NCBI GenBank assembly: GCA_021794335.1
Contig: JAJYQZ010000162.1
Location: 1-5,117 of the forward strand
DNA from: a bacterium
GTDB taxonomy: Bacteria > SZUA-79 > Acidulodesulfobacterales > Acidulodesulfobacteraceae
DNA length: 5,117 nucleotides
Direction: 5' to 3'
The notes beneath the pieces are model-generated. The model saw only the letters and a list, made by a program, of their open reading frames with translations. It did no database searches and had not been told where the DNA came from. This document shows, piece by piece, positions 1-5,016 of the stretch (positions within the stretch are counted from its first letter, which is position 1; each line of letters starts with the position of its first letter). The position numbers and the translations under genes are program-made.

Positions 1-473
1 TTTACCTGAGGTCGGGTAAAAGATTAAAAAAGCATAAAACCGAGATAGCGGTGTTTTTTAAAAAGCTGCCTTACAGTCTTTACGGAAAAGATGGAATGGA
101 AAAAATTAAACAAAATTCTATAATAATCACGATTCAGCCGAATGAAGGCATATCGATAAATTTCGGCGCCAAGACGCCCGGGTTTAAAATGGATATAGAA
201 CCTGTAAATATGGTATTTAATTATAAATCGTCATTTAAACTTTCTCCCCCGGAAGCTTATGAAAGACTTATATATGACATAATTGTCGGCGATCAGACTC
301 TTTTTGCAAGATACGACGATACGCTTATCGCGTGGCAGTTTATCACATCCATAATAAACGGGTGGTCAAAAATAGAACCTCCCGTATTTCCAAACTATGA
401 AGCCGGGTCATGGGGGCCGAAAGAAGCAGATGACCTGATTAATGCCGATGGCAGGCTCTGGAACAATAACTAA
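1..473 (+). CDS. zwf: Glucose-6-phosphate dehydrogenase, C-terminal part (5' truncated by window edge)
   Basis: Oxidises glucose 6-phosphate to 6-phosphogluconolactone with NAD(P)+, the entry step of the oxidative pentose phosphate (or Entner-Doudoroff) route, in the cytosol. The reading frame is open from base 3, so the gene starts outside the window. An internal GTG at 51 lies inside conserved sequence and is not a start. The 156 visible residues hold the family's C-terminal landmarks in order: YLRSGKRL near the left edge, IQPNEGISINFGAKTPG, PPEAYERLIYDIIVGD followed by TLFARYDD, then AWQFI and AGSWGPKEADDLI, ending GRLWNNN. Members are usually about 490-510 residues, so roughly the last third is present. 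The NADP-binding Rossmann fold and the catalytic His region are outside the window. It converges on tkt with five bases between the stop codons and no room for a separate terminator. Family call is firm; cofactor preference cannot be judged. Confidence 0.95.
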   Translation, partial: YLRSGKRLKKHKTEIAVFFKKLPYSLYGKDGMEKIKQNSIIITIQPNEGISINFGAKTPGFKMDIEPVNMVFNYKSSFKLSPPEAYERLIYDIIVGDQTLFARYDDTLIAWQFITSIINGWSKIEPPVFPNYEAGSWGPKEADDLINADGRLWNNN

Positions 474-478
474 TTCAT

Positions 479-2413
479 TTATATTTCTTTTTTAACAAAA
501 TTATATAAATCCTGCGGCGATAAGCCTGCCAGCCTGTAAAGGTCATCCGGTTTGCCCGACGAACTGTAAAATCTTGCTCCCAGTTTTCTGAATTTTACCG
601 TTATGCTATTTTCGGCAAGCAGCGACCCCAATGCCGTCCCAATGCCGTTTTTTATATTGTGGTCTTCTATCGTAACTATGAAGCCGGTTTTTGCGGCAAG
701 ACGCAGGTCTTCAGGGTCTATGTCGCTTGGGCAGGAAACGTTTAGAAGCATCGGGTTTATTCCGTCTTTTTTAAGCATTTCGTATCCCTTTAACGCGTGC
801 GTCAGCATATTTCCCGAAGATACTATAGTTAAATCTTTTCCGTTTCTGATAATATCCATTTTTCCGTACCTAAAATTATAACCCTCTCCGAAAAACGGCT
901 TGTTTTCCCCATCCAATATAACCGGAATAACCGACCGCCCCATAATCAGCGCAAAATTGCCCGCATTAGAAGCAATATGCCTTACCGCCCTGTCCGTTTG
1001 ATTTGGGTCTGCCGGGATTATGACCTTAAACCCAAATGTTGAGTTGATTACGCCGAAATAATCGATGCATTGATGCGTTTTGCCGTCTTCTCCTACATCT
1101 ATTCCGCAATGAGTGCATACCACCTTTAAGTTTGTGTGATTTATATCGTTCAGCCTTTGTTGATTGTAAACTTCGTCTATTCCGAAGACGCCGAAGTCGG
1201 CGAAAAAGGTAAGGATGTTTTCGGTTGACAGCGCGCCCGAAATAACGGCGGTATTATGTTCCTCTATGCCCGATTCGAAGAAGTTATCGGGGAAGGCATT
1301 CCTGAACGCGCCGGTTTTAACCGAGCCTTCTAAATCGCAGTCGAACACGGCAAAAGGGATATTCGGGGAATTATTTTGTTCTTTATAATTTTTTGCTATA
1401 TCGTACAGCGCGTTGCCGAACGCCGAACGGTTGTCCGTGTTTTTCTCTCTTGTATAAATTATGTTTTTATTGCCGGCGTTTGAAATCAAAAAATGGTTTT
1501 TCCTTTCTTTTAAAGGCTTAATAGGCAAACCCAATTTCTTTTTGTCAAAGAGTTCATCGATATTGTCCTGTTCTCCAAGTTCGGCCAACGCCTTTTTGCA
1601 ATCATCCGGACTTAGCGCCGCGCCGTGATATTTAGCCTGATTTTCCATAAAGGATACGCCTTTTCCCATTATCGTATTTGCGATAATGACAACCGGAGAG
1701 GCAAATTCATTAGCTTTTTTCACGGCCGAATATATCTCGTTAAAATTATGCCCGTCTATTTCTATGACATGAAACCCATCCGCCTCAAAATTTTCTTTTA
1801 TATTATCGGGCATTACTTCGGATGTTTTTCCGCCGATTTGCAGTCCGTTTTTATCTACTATAACCGTCAGGTTATTTAATTTGTATTTTACCGCAAACCT
1901 TCTTGCCTCGCCTATCTGTCCCTTTGTTTGCTCCCCGTCGCCCATAACGCAATAAACATTATATTTTAAATTATTCAATCTTGAATTTAATGCAAATCCG
2001 CAGGCGGCCGAAAGACCCTGTCCAAGATTGCCGGTATTCCATTCGATTCCGGGAACCGTTTTTTCGACATGACCTTCAAAAGGAGACCCCGCGCTTCTAA
2101 AATTTAACATTGCATCTTCTATATCGAAAAATCCGTAATTGCCGAGAGCGGAGTAAGCGCCCGGCGTTGTGTGTCCGTGGCTTATCACTATTCTATCCCT
2201 GTCTTGCTTGAACGGGTTTGACGGGTCAACATTGCAAAATCCGTATAAAACGGCATATATGTCGATTGAAGACATCGAACCGCCGGGGTGTCCGGAAGCG
2301 GCAAGCGTGGTCATTCTTAAAATATCTCCCCTGCATTTTTTTGTAAAATTCTTTAAAAATTCGATTTCTTCTCCCGACAATTCTTTCCTCCCAAACCCTT
2401 TATTAATTTCCAT
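479..2413 (-). CDS. tkt: Transketolase, full-length two-domain form (644 aa)
   Basis: Thiamine-diphosphate enzyme that moves two-carbon ketol units between sugar phosphates in the non-oxidative pentose phosphate pathway; cytosolic. The N-terminal ThDP domain (about 20-285) carries SGHPGG (H42), GHTTPGAY (H81), H115, TGNLGQGLS (128-135), the GDGE...N cofactor/metal motif (G158 to N189) and YHGA (H263). The second domain (about 325-495) carries R329, the catalytic glutamate E385 in SGIEEHN, THCGIDVGEDGKTHQ (H435, D443, H447) and GRSVIP (R493). By motif alignment with yeast transketolase, the substrate and phosphate ligands are all present. A C-terminal domain follows (about 515-640). Length is close to the family's usual 620-670, so this is not the split two-subunit form. 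The ATG start has an AGGAGG site (2430-2425) 11 bases upstream. It probably shares the tal transcript. The SGIEEHN and THCG wording differs from the common REH and THDS forms, suggesting a less studied subgroup. Confidence 0.95.
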   Translation of the reverse strand: MEINKGFGRKELSGEEIEFLKNFTKKCRGDILRMTTLAASGHPGGSMSSIDIYAVLYGFCNVDPSNPFKQDRDRIVISHGHTTPGAYSALGNYGFFDIEDAMLNFRSAGSPFEGHVEKTVPGIEWNTGNLGQGLSAACGFALNSRLNNLKYNVYCVMGDGEQTKGQIGEARRFAVKYKLNNLTVIVDKNGLQIGGKTSEVMPDNIKENFEADGFHVIEIDGHNFNEIYSAVKKANEFASPVVIIANTIMGKGVSFMENQAKYHGAALSPDDCKKALAELGEQDNIDELFDKKKLGLPIKPLKERKNHFLISNAGNKNIIYTREKNTDNRSAFGNALYDIAKNYKEQNNSPNIPFAVFDCDLEGSVKTGAFRNAFPDNFFESGIEEHNTAVISGALSTENILTFFADFGVFGIDEVYNQQRLNDINHTNLKVVCTHCGIDVGEDGKTHQCIDYFGVINSTFGFKVIIPADPNQTDRAVRHIASNAGNFALIMGRSVIPVILDGENKPFFGEGYNFRYGKMDIIRNGKDLTIVSSGNMLTHALKGYEMLKKDGINPMLLNVSCPSDIDPEDLRLAAKTGFIVTIEDHNIKNGIGTALGSLLAENSITVKFRKLGARFYSSSGKPDDLYRLAGLSPQDLYNFVKKEI

Positions 2414-2429
2414 TACCGCAGGCGCCTCC

Positions 2430-2447
2430 TTAAATTAATTAATTTAA
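2430..2447. repeat. 18-bp perfect AT-only palindrome in the tal-tkt gap
   Basis: The 18 bases from 2430 to 2447 equal their own reverse complement (TTAAATTAATTAATTTAA). On the tkt coding strand the palindrome ends on the first base of the AGGAGG ribosome binding site. It could be an operator or a weak mRNA structure affecting tkt translation. All bases are A or T, so chance in this background is a real alternative. It has no loop-forming centre or T-tract, so it is not a terminator. Confidence 0.35.
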
Positions 2448-2468
2448 ATATAAATTGTAAACATCTTT

Positions 2469-3614
2469 TTAAATATTTTCAATCGATTTAAGCAGCTTTT
2501 CATAGGAATCTTCAAACGATTTAACCCCGTCCAATTGCAATTTTTCGCCGACCTTATTTAAATCTATGCCTATTTTCAATAATTCTTCGTTTATATGCAT
2601 CGAATAATCAATATCTTCGGATGCGGTTTCCGGAATCAAATTTCCATGTTCCGCAATATGCAGGATAGTTTCATCGGGCAGAGTATTTATAGTATTTTTA
2701 CCGATTAAAGGTTCGACATATTTTAAGTCATAATAAGCCGGATTTTTCGTACTTGTGCTTGCCCATAAAAGCCTCTGAATATTAGCGCCTTTTGTTTTAA
2801 GAGGAGCAAATTCATTACTATTATCAAAAATATCGTTGTATTTTTTAAAAATAATTTTTGAATTTGCGACGCCGGCTTTTCCCAACAAATTTGTAATTTT
2901 TTCTTTTATGGAAGAGTCGTTTGTATTTTTAATCAATTCCTCCAATTGTCTATCCACCATTGTATCAATCCTGCTTATAAAAATGCTTGCGACGGAATGA
3001 ATGTTTTTCAAATCTATTCCATTTTCTAAAGCCTTTTTAATACCCCTTATGTAAGCATTTGCCACTTGAATATAGTGGTTTACCGAAAACATCAATGTAA
3101 CATTAACATTTATGCCTTTGGACAGCAGTATCGGGATAATTTCAAGTCCTTCTTTTGTGGCGGGTATTTTTATCAGAACATTTTTTTCGTTTATAAGCGC
3201 AAATATTCTTTGGGCCTCGCTTATCGATGTTTCAATATTTGTCGCGATATTGGGGGGAACCTCTATGCTGACGAATCCGTCGTTTCCGCCGGTTTTTTCA
3301 AAAACGGGCAAAAGAATTTCGGCAGCTTTTTTAATGTCTTCACGCGTGATGATGTCGTATATGGTAAAGGAATCTAATTTTTCTGATGCGAGTTTCTTAA
3401 TTAACTCAGGGTATCCGCATTTTCCTGAATTTATAGATTTTTCAAAAATAGAAGGATTGGATGTTATTCCCGTGATAATTCCGCTTTTAACCAATTGCTC
3501 AAGTTCGCCGGAATCTATTAAGCACCTCGATATATTGTCAAGCCACGGGCTTTGACCGTATGAAACTAACTTTCTAAATTGTTCCTTTTTAGAAATTAAG
3601 AAATCGGCTTTCAT
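2469..3614 (-). CDS. tal: Transaldolase, long (mycobacterial/cyanobacterial-type) form, 381 aa
   Basis: Transfers a three-carbon dihydroxyacetone unit from sedoheptulose 7-phosphate to glyceraldehyde 3-phosphate, forming fructose 6-phosphate and erythrose 4-phosphate; cytosolic TIM-barrel enzyme. Visible signatures are GQSPWLDNISR (20-30, catalytic-type D26), ITSNPSIFEK (50-59), VSIEVPP (E118), IKIPAT with the Schiff-base lysine K149, GINVNVTLMFS (N171), SVASIFISRID (207-217) and LWASTSTKNPAYYD (283-296). The long form is about 360-380 residues against about 317 for E. coli TalB; the extra C-terminal tail (about 330-381) is intact. Start: ATG at 3614 with AAGGAG (3625-3620) five bases upstream; the ATG five bases further up is out of frame. 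First gene of a probable tal-tkt operon, with its product acting alongside transketolase. No fused phosphoglucose isomerase domain is present. Confidence 0.95.
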   Translation of the reverse strand: MKADFLISKKEQFRKLVSYGQSPWLDNISRCLIDSGELEQLVKSGIITGITSNPSIFEKSINSGKCGYPELIKKLASEKLDSFTIYDIITREDIKKAAEILLPVFEKTGGNDGFVSIEVPPNIATNIETSISEAQRIFALINEKNVLIKIPATKEGLEIIPILLSKGINVNVTLMFSVNHYIQVANAYIRGIKKALENGIDLKNIHSVASIFISRIDTMVDRQLEELIKNTNDSSIKEKITNLLGKAGVANSKIIFKKYNDIFDNSNEFAPLKTKGANIQRLLWASTSTKNPAYYDLKYVEPLIGKNTINTLPDETILHIAEHGNLIPETASEDIDYSMHINEELLKIGIDLNKVGEKLQLDGVKSFEDSYEKLLKSIENI

Positions 3615-3635
3615 TCCATCTCCTTATAGAATTAA

Positions 3636-3664
3636 ATTATATATTTATTTATAGATTGTATAAA
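3636..3664 (-). promoter_or_regulatory. Candidate tal(-tkt) promoter
   Basis: On the minus strand TATAAT (3641-3636) is preceded at 17 bases by TTTATA (3664-3659), a 4/6 match to a sigma-70 -35 box. The predicted transcript start leaves a short leader that keeps the AAGGAG site before tal. The surroundings are nearly all A/T, so several other -10-like words exist and this choice is tentative. Confidence 0.35.
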
Positions 3665-3677
3665 TTTATCCAACCGA

Positions 3678-3717
3678 ATAGTTTATTATAGTTTATGCAA
3701 AATGGGCGTATGCGTAT
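3678..3717. repeat. Two short tandem repeats upstream of tal
   Basis: ATAGTTTAT occurs twice with a 10-base period (3678-3686 and 3688-3696), and GCGTAT occurs twice head to tail (3706-3711 and 3712-3717). They lie in the 136-base gap between the phosphoesterase gene and tal, upstream of the candidate tal promoter. The 10-base spacing puts the first pair on one helix face, as for a regulator site, but the units are short and AT-rich. No terminator-like hairpin was seen in this gap, so read-through from the phosphoesterase gene into tal is possible. Confidence 0.3.
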
Positions 3718-3750
3718 CGTTCAGGATTATTGGTTATTAGGAATTATTTA

Positions 3751-4122
3751 TTATTTATTTTTAAAAAATAGCCAGTGATTTTCCCCTGCCTTATCGAACT
3801 TCAGCAGGGTATATTCGCCCTCCATTTTTTTGCCGTTGAGATTAATAATATATTTAGAGTTATCCCTTTTTATGATTCTATAAGTTCCGTTATCCCAAAT
3901 TTTAACGGTTCCTGCGCCGTAATGGCCTTCGGGAATTATGCCTTCGAAATCTGCATAAGAAAGAGGGTGGTCATCTACCTTTATAGCAAGATTCCTTTTT
4001 CCGGGTTCTAACGGGGGTTCCTTAGGCAAAGCAAAAGAAATTAGAACCCCGTTTTCTTCAAGCCTTAAGTCCCAATGCAGGTGGCTTGCATGATGTTCAT
4101 GAACCACAAATATTTTGTCCAC
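3751..4122 (-). CDS. Stand-alone LigD-type 3'-phosphoesterase (123 aa)
   Basis: Matches the phosphoesterase (PE) domain that in bacterial LigD trims 3'-phosphate and 3'-terminal ribonucleotides at DNA ends before non-homologous end joining; here it is a free protein. Aligning by motif to Pseudomonas LigD, the catalytic and metal residues are all present with matching spacing: H10, H16, D18, R20, H52 and Y56 (family HxxxxxHxDxR, then DHPLxYxxFEG). IIPEGHYGAGTVKIWD (62-77) and a C-terminal HWLFFK follow. No ligase or polymerase domain is attached, and no Ku or ligase gene lies nearby. The start is GTG at 4122: the only in-frame codons between it and an upstream TGA (4137-4135) are non-start codons, and the conserved domain begins at residue 5. 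There is no Shine-Dalgarno site. It could act in end joining with partners elsewhere or in general 3'-end cleaning; the partner is unknown. Confidence 0.9.
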   Translation of the reverse strand: MDKIFVVHEHHASHLHWDLRLEENGVLISFALPKEPPLEPGKRNLAIKVDDHPLSYADFEGIIPEGHYGAGTVKIWDNGTYRIIKRDNSKYIINLNGKKMEGEYTLLKFDKAGENHWLFFKNK

Positions 4123-4128
4123 AAAAAG

Positions 4129-4137
4129 ATTATATCA
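4129..4137 (-). promoter_or_regulatory. Extended -10 promoter of the phosphoesterase gene (predicted leaderless)
   Basis: The minus strand reads TGATATAAT (4137-4129), a perfect extended -10 box. Exactly six bases separate it from the GTG start codon (4122-4120). With the usual -7 to +1 geometry, transcription would begin on the G of GTG, giving an mRNA with no leader. The only -35-like word, TTGCCC, sits about 20 bases further up and is poor, which is acceptable for extended -10 promoters. Confidence 0.55.
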
Positions 4138-4241
4138 TAAAAAATAATTTGCGGGGGCAATAGACATAATTAATTTTTCATGATATTATTTTCGATATTG
4201 AATATTAAAAATGGATTAATTAAATTTATAGATTAAAAAAA

Positions 4242-4269
4242 TTGCGTTATTATATATTATTAATATAAT
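4242..4269 (+). promoter_or_regulatory. Candidate promoter of the DoxX-family gene
   Basis: TTGCGT (4242-4247), a 16-base spacer, and a consensus TATAAT (4264-4269). The predicted start, near 4276-4278, leaves a leader of only about 12-14 bases before the ATG at 4290. The 167-base gap 4123-4289 holds this promoter and the opposing phosphoesterase promoter; the rest is AT-rich sequence with a short TTAATTAA palindrome (4216-4223) and no visible gene. Confidence 0.45.
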
Positions 4270-4289
4270 TATAGGTTAAGATTATTTTT

Positions 4290-4721
4290 ATGGCGGCGAA
4301 AAATTCAGGCGTCTGGAATGCATTTTTGCGGATATATATAGGTATTTATTTCCTTTACGCCGCCCATTTTAAATTAAATCCATTTTTCTTTTCAAGTCTC
4401 CACAACAAACTTTCATATTTTGCAGATCATGACCCGTTGCGGTTTTATGTTATATTTTTAAATCATTTTGTTATTCCAAATGCATTTTTGTTTGCCATAT
4501 TAATAGTTATGGGAGAGTTATTCGCGGGGATTTTTTTGACGGCAGGATTTTTAACCGGGATTGCGGGTTTTGTCGGTATATTTCTAAACCTTAATTATCT
4601 TCTGGCAATGTACTGGATGGGTCCTGCAGAGTTAGCGATAAATCTTACCTTTATAATGTGCGAATTGGTGATAATATTTACAGGTGCCGGAAAGTCGTTG
4701 GGAATAGACGCGTTATTTTAA
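4290..4721 (+). CDS. DoxX-family four-helix membrane protein (143 aa)
   Basis: Small integral inner-membrane protein of the DoxX/DoxD-like family. Members include the small thiosulfate:quinone oxidoreductase subunit of archaea and mycobacterial DoxX, linked to redox stress; most have no assigned reaction. Four hydrophobic segments are visible at about 10-28, 63-87, 88-108 and 113-131. Family features are the N-terminal W-x(4)-RI-x-IG-x-YFLYAAHFKL region, GELFAGIFLTAGFLTG (75-90), the N100/N102/Y103 cluster, and the closing GAGKSLGID (132-140). Length is typical. The ATG has no convincing ribosome binding site: the AGG at 4273-4275 is 14 bases away and probably upstream of the transcript start. 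Divergent from the phosphoesterase gene and apparently monocistronic. No thiosulfate-oxidation partner is in view, so family membership is likely but function is open. Confidence 0.8.
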   Translation: MAAKNSGVWNAFLRIYIGIYFLYAAHFKLNPFFFSSLHNKLSYFADHDPLRFYVIFLNHFVIPNAFLFAILIVMGELFAGIFLTAGFLTGIAGFVGIFLNLNYLLAMYWMGPAELAINLTFIMCELVIIFTGAGKSLGIDALF

Positions 4722-4748
4722 ATTTAAAAAAATATTTAATTTTAAATT
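4721..4748 (+). terminator. Weak AT-only hairpin after the DoxX-family gene
   Basis: AATTTAAAA (4721-4729) and TTTTAAATT (4740-4748) form a 9-bp perfect inverted repeat with a 10-base loop, starting on the last base of the stop codon. All pairs are A-T and no clear T-tract follows, so a terminator role is only possible. Its right arm touches the -35 box of the tRNA promoter. Confidence 0.25.
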
Positions 4749-4775
4749 GAATTTTGATAAAATGAAATATATAGT
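4747..4775 (+). promoter_or_regulatory. tRNA-His promoter
   Basis: TTGAAT (4747-4752), a 17-base spacer, and TATAGT (4770-4775), a good sigma-70 arrangement. The predicted start near 4782 leaves about five bases of leader before the mature tRNA. The tRNA therefore does not depend on read-through from the DoxX-family gene. Confidence 0.65.
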
Positions 4776-4786
4776 ATCTCTTTTAT

Positions 4787-4863
4787 GGTGGATGTAGCTC
4801 AGCTGGTAGAGCCCCGGATTGTGACTCCGGTGGTCGCAGGTTCAAAACCTGTCATCCACCCCA
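4787..4863 (+). tRNA. tRNA-His (anticodon GTG)
   Basis: All arms fold. The acceptor has eight pairs (GGTGGATG 4787-4794 with CATCCACC 4853-4860), including the extra G-1 opposite C73 that is diagnostic for tRNA-His. The D stem is GCTC/GAGC (4797-4800, 4809-4812). The anticodon stem is CCGGA/TCCGG (4814-4818, 4826-4830) with anticodon GTG at 4821-4823. The T stem is GCAGG/CCTGT (4836-4840, 4848-4852) with one G-T wobble. CCA is encoded at 4861-4863. Total 77 nt, the same length as E. coli hisR. The T-loop TTCAAAA has A at position 60, which makes the T arm a nearly continuous DNA palindrome. The gene is intact and should be functional despite the probable element insertion at its 3' end. Confidence 0.97.
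4821..4863 (+). other. Candidate attachment site core (3' half of tRNA-His)
   Basis: Tyrosine-recombinase elements often recombine within the anticodon or T arm of a tRNA and restore its 3' half from their own copy. Here an integrase gene begins 153 bases past the tRNA and reads away from it, so the tRNA 3' half is the likely attL core. The matching attR copy would lie outside the window, so the exact limits are unknown. Confidence 0.45.
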
Positions 4864-4868
4864 TTTGA

Positions 4869-4889
4869 AACCTCATATTCTATAAGGTT
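4869..4889. repeat. Imperfect hairpin just 3' of tRNA-His
   Basis: AACCT (4869-4873) pairs with AGGTT (4885-4889). Inside, ATA (4875-4877) pairs with TAT (4881-4883) around a TTC loop, with one C/A mismatch between the two stems. AACCT and AGGTT also flank the tRNA T-loop (AGGTT 4838-4842, AACCT 4846-4850), so the words recur in opposite order 23 bases on. It may be a weak tRNA terminator or an integrase-binding site; neither is proven. Confidence 0.3.
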
Positions 4890-4935
4890 CTCCTATTTCA
4901 AGCCTTTTTCATATTTAATCAAATAATATCGTTTT

Positions 4936-4980
4936 TTACCCATTTTTGTCTTTTTTATGGCGGAATTTTCACATGGGTGA
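4936..4980. repeat. Inverted repeat flanking the integrase promoter region
   Basis: TTACCCAT (4936-4943) and ATGGGTGA (4973-4980) are inverted copies with 7 of 8 positions matching, 29 bases apart. The right arm includes the TGA of the extended -10 box, so a protein bound there would block integrase transcription. This is a possible operator or excisionase/integrase arm site; the single pair is weak evidence. Confidence 0.3.
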
Positions 4981-4986
4981 TATAAT
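4978..4986 (+). promoter_or_regulatory. Extended -10 promoter of the integrase gene
   Basis: TGATATAAT (4978-4986) is a perfect extended -10 box, identical to the one before the phosphoesterase gene. No good -35 box is seen at 17 bases. The predicted start, near 4993, gives a leader of about 24 bases containing the GAGGTG ribosome binding site (5003-5008). Confidence 0.55.
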
Positions 4987-5016
4987 AGTCAAAAAGCCCT
5001 AAGAGGTGCGTAAAAT

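Noticed and set aside
440..510. Bidirectional terminator between zwf and tkt
   Set aside because: Only five bases separate the stop codons. The nearby TGCC/GGCA stem (inside zwf) is four pairs and not followed by a T-tract.
603..881. Plus-strand open frame of 92 codons inside tkt
   Set aside because: It lies wholly antisense to conserved transketolase sequence and shows no family signature.
1625..1879. Plus-strand open frame of 84 codons inside tkt
   Set aside because: Antisense shadow of the ThDP-binding domain; composition is Phe/Tyr/Ile-rich as expected for a complement frame, with no motif.
479..2413. 1-deoxy-D-xylulose-5-phosphate synthase instead of transketolase
   Set aside because: The active-site segment is EEH-type rather than the AEQH of DXS, and the THxxxxxGEDGxTHQ motif and transaldolase neighbour point to transketolase.
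2169..2438. Plus-strand open frame of 89 codons overlapping the tkt start
   Set aside because: Antisense to the conserved SGHPGG and GHTTPGAY region; no supported product or ribosome binding site.
3066..3555. Two overlapping plus-strand open frames inside tal (103 and 147 codons)
   Set aside because: They overlap each other and run antisense to the strongly conserved transaldolase core; the longer one is hydrophobic only because it complements the barrel strands.
3775..4011. Plus-strand open frame of 78 codons inside the phosphoesterase gene
   Set aside because: Antisense to a gene with all its catalytic residues conserved; no recognisable domain.
3615..5016. CRISPR array, riboswitch or insertion sequence in the intergenic regions
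   Set aside because: No regularly spaced repeats, no conserved aptamer-like core, and no terminal inverted repeats with a transposase were found; the gaps are short and AT-rich.
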